Assembly: GCA_033060915.1 (NCBI GenBank) | Contig: CM065392.1 | Location: 14,607,501 to 14,671,500 of the forward strand | DNA: 64,000 nucleotides | Direction of reading: 5' to 3' | From: Euryodendron excelsum | Lineage: Eukaryota > Streptophyta > Magnoliopsida > Ericales > Pentaphylacaceae | Part shown: positions 61,953 through 64,000 of the stretch, piece after piece | Position numbering within the stretch: position 1 is the stretch's first letter | Layout of the letters: each line of letters starts with the position of its first letter | The notes under the pieces: model-generated | The model's database searches: none | What the model was told of the DNA's origin: nothing | The model's input: only the letters and a program-made list of their open reading frames with translations | Made by a program: the position numbers and the translations under genes

Positions 61953-64000
61953 CTGGATCAGAGAATGGCAAAAGTTTCAACTAAAGTCGAGCATTGAACT
62001 CATTGTGAGGAAACTTCGCCATCCATTGAATCGCTCAGCCAAGATAAAGCAAAGACAAACATACAATTTACAGAGAAATAGATTACCGAGTCAATAACTG
62101 TATTTAAAGGAAAACATACGGGAACCATAGGGCTGCAATATGGTATTGTCAACTCAAGCCAAGTGAATAAATGACACAACTCTGTTGAAGGTCTAAAACA
62201 TATTATGCATGGGACTCATCTTTAAAAGTTGACGCAATGGGGTTGTCGGGGGATCGGATGATGAGAAGTGAGAGAGTGATGTTCTGCAAAATCCTTTATT
62301 AGACAAGGTATTAGAAAAATTATATCTTTAAAAGTTGATGCAATGGGGTTGTTGGGTGTCTGGCGATGAGAAGTAAGAGCGATGTTCTGCAAAATCCTTT
62401 ATTAGACAAGGTATTGATTTTCTATTATCAGATGCCTTTTATGTCCAGAAAGAACTATAAGGGAAAACAAAAACAAGGGCTAGAGATTGCGTGGGAAATT
62501 GCTATGTAGAAAACGAAAATTTCAATAATAGACATGGATGAGTAAGGCTTAGGTAGATGTGTTTCTGGAGTATGAGAATTAGAAGGATCGAAATAATAAA
62601 AGGGAATCTCATACTCTCATAGAAAGCCAATTTCTAATCTTCCCTTAGAATTTTGAAACTTGATATATATATCAATATATATGCGGGAGTGTGTGAGTGT
62701 GTGTGGAGAAAAAAAACTAGTTGCACAAGTTAATCCATGTGTTTATGTTCCATAAGATGTGTAGGTGGATCTTCTGGGTTCCAAACTCTCTCTTCCAAGT
62801 ACATGTGTTTATCCCTTCCAAATTAGAAGTTACTTCGAGTGTCTTTAAATGAGATAAATTATTTTACCAAAAAAATAAAAACAATATTAACATCAATGCC
62901 TTACTTTCATCTAGAAGTGCCTTAAAAACAATAGTACTTCTATATTTTCTTTCGAAGGGGGAAAAATACTTTCATCTTGAAGTGCCTTAAAAACAGTAGT
63001 ACTTTCTTCTTGTTTTCTTCTTTCAAAGGGGAAAAAAAAGAAAAAGAGAAAAGCTGAAACTTGAATTTTTTATCGAAACTGCCAAATCAATGGTAGCAAA
63101 AACATATTGTTCTTGCACTGTGAATAACACGTACCATTAGCACTTTTATCATATGCTGCAAGATACAGTCTATATCAAAAACTATGAAACTTACTCGTCA
63201 CATTACAGCAGTTCTGAAACTTATAAGATCGATAATAATAATAATAATAATAGCCATAAAGAAGAAAATACAATAGTGATATTATTTGCCATTGTTTAGA
63301 AGTCTAAAACAAAAAAAGAAACGCAATTATGTTTCAGGTAACAAAACTGAAAGTAGAACCTCCTCCTTGGAAAGGATATATCTCCCGTCATTGGAAACAT
63401 GTAAGAATGGATACTGGCTTAGGGAAAGAGCAAAAGATGAAGCAAAAAAATTAATCTTCTAATTAATGAGCTCTACCATTGCTAAGTCTTGTTCCTCATT
63501 GTCACGATCCCACATCGGTTAGGAGGGAGGTCTTGGGCCATATAAGGAGGGTAGGCAGCACCACCTAACAGCTTAGACTTTTGGGTTGGATGGCAAGCGT
63601 CTGGCCCATGACACTCATCCCAAAGAAACTACTCTCTTTGCAATTCAGTGACTTACAGAAAGAACCACTAACTAAGCATGCCCAAATCATGTGATACAAA
63701 TTGTGCAATGCCAAAGAGTTGCCATAATATAACTACAAAATTACTGCTCTATTTTCAATTATAATATAACTTTTCGTTAAAGTTGCCAATAAGGCATTAC
63801 AGGGAATAGCCATTCTATTCACTTTTTTACTGATTCAATTCGACTTACAAAAATGAATGAATATATATACTTCTTATTCTCAACTTGTCAACCATTGTGC
63901 ACATTTATTATCAAAACATCAAGTAGAAGAAAAATAAGGATTTCTTCACAAGCTAAGTCTGTCAAGGATCTTGTTTGATATTTTCCTCATACATAGATTC
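61953..64000. other. DPE2 intron or 5' region without visible exon
   Basis: I looked for the first CBM20 on the minus strand and found nothing in frame. Besides the tandem repeat at 62218 there is an ATA microsatellite near 63233-63250. A block at 63500-63640 ('gatcccacatcggttagg..ccatataagg..cttttgggttgg') has the style of plant LTR or TRIM sequences, tentatively. Confidence 0.45.
62218..62415. repeat. Two-copy tandem repeat, unit about 107 bp
   Basis: 'atctttaaaagttgaygcaatgggg..gttctgcaaaatcctttattagacaaggtatt' occurs at 62218-62312 and 62325-62415. It lies in the DPE2 intron upstream of the first visible exon. Confidence 0.85.

Noticed and set aside
63355..63440. Possible first DPE2 exon (minus-strand frame SLSQYPFLHVSNDGRYILSK)
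   Set aside because: Splice-like borders exist, but the residues do not fit the first CBM20 of DPE2 and the frame does not join to exon 61835-61952.

Overview
The window looks like nuclear DNA of a eudicot, probably a woody species with a repeat-rich genome. The reasons are split genes with plant splice signals, long introns full of transposon remnants, Ty3 and Ty1 retrotransposon debris of plant lineages, and two neighbouring plant genes on the minus strand. From memory, these two genes are also adjacent in Arabidopsis (At2g40840/At2g40850). The species cannot be told from the sequence.

Layout. 1-24.3 kb is almost entirely nested retrotransposon wreckage: the 3' part of a Tat/Ogre-type LTR (1-2591); a chromovirus-like Ty3 element with LTR, primer-binding site and broken gag (about 3.4-7.07 kb); an Athila-type element on the minus strand (7071-14691) inserted into the zinc-knuckle part of that gag; a second Tat/Ogre-type LTR (14692-17878) inserted into the Athila RNase H region, followed by its primer-binding site and repeated internal sequence; and Ty1-copia remnants with a broken gag and two opposed LTR/primer-site junctions (21.6-24.3 kb). 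24.3-28.8 kb holds G-rich repeats, a CACTA-type transposon end and AT microsatellites.

The first real gene is an intronless type II phosphatidylinositol 4-kinase gamma (28783-30612, minus). After a spacer with a hAT-type MITE and a duplicated segment split by a second MITE comes the main gene of the window: cytosolic 4-alpha-glucanotransferase DPE2. It runs on the minus strand from its stop codon at 35547 to beyond 61952. I resolved 21 exons, 857 codons plus stop. They cover the end of the first CBM20 region, the second CBM20 and the whole GH77 domain. Only the first roughly 110-120 codons are missing, presumably to the right of 64000. All junctions keep the reading frame. One intron is an AT-AC U12-type intron, one has a GC donor, and the last is 12.75 kb long and filled with MITEs, LINE remnants, a 3.29-kb solo LTR and local duplications.

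Function. DPE2 works in the cytosol on maltose exported from chloroplasts at night, moving glucosyl units to a heteroglycan acceptor. The PI4K gamma protein belongs to a family linked to phosphoinositide or protein phosphorylation. They are neighbours, not a pathway. I found no CRISPR, tRNA or rRNA gene, and no convincing new biological system. The most unusual items are the U12 intron, the twin promoter-like modules of the Athila element, the 98-nt G tract inside DPE2, and the insertion layers that allow relative dating.
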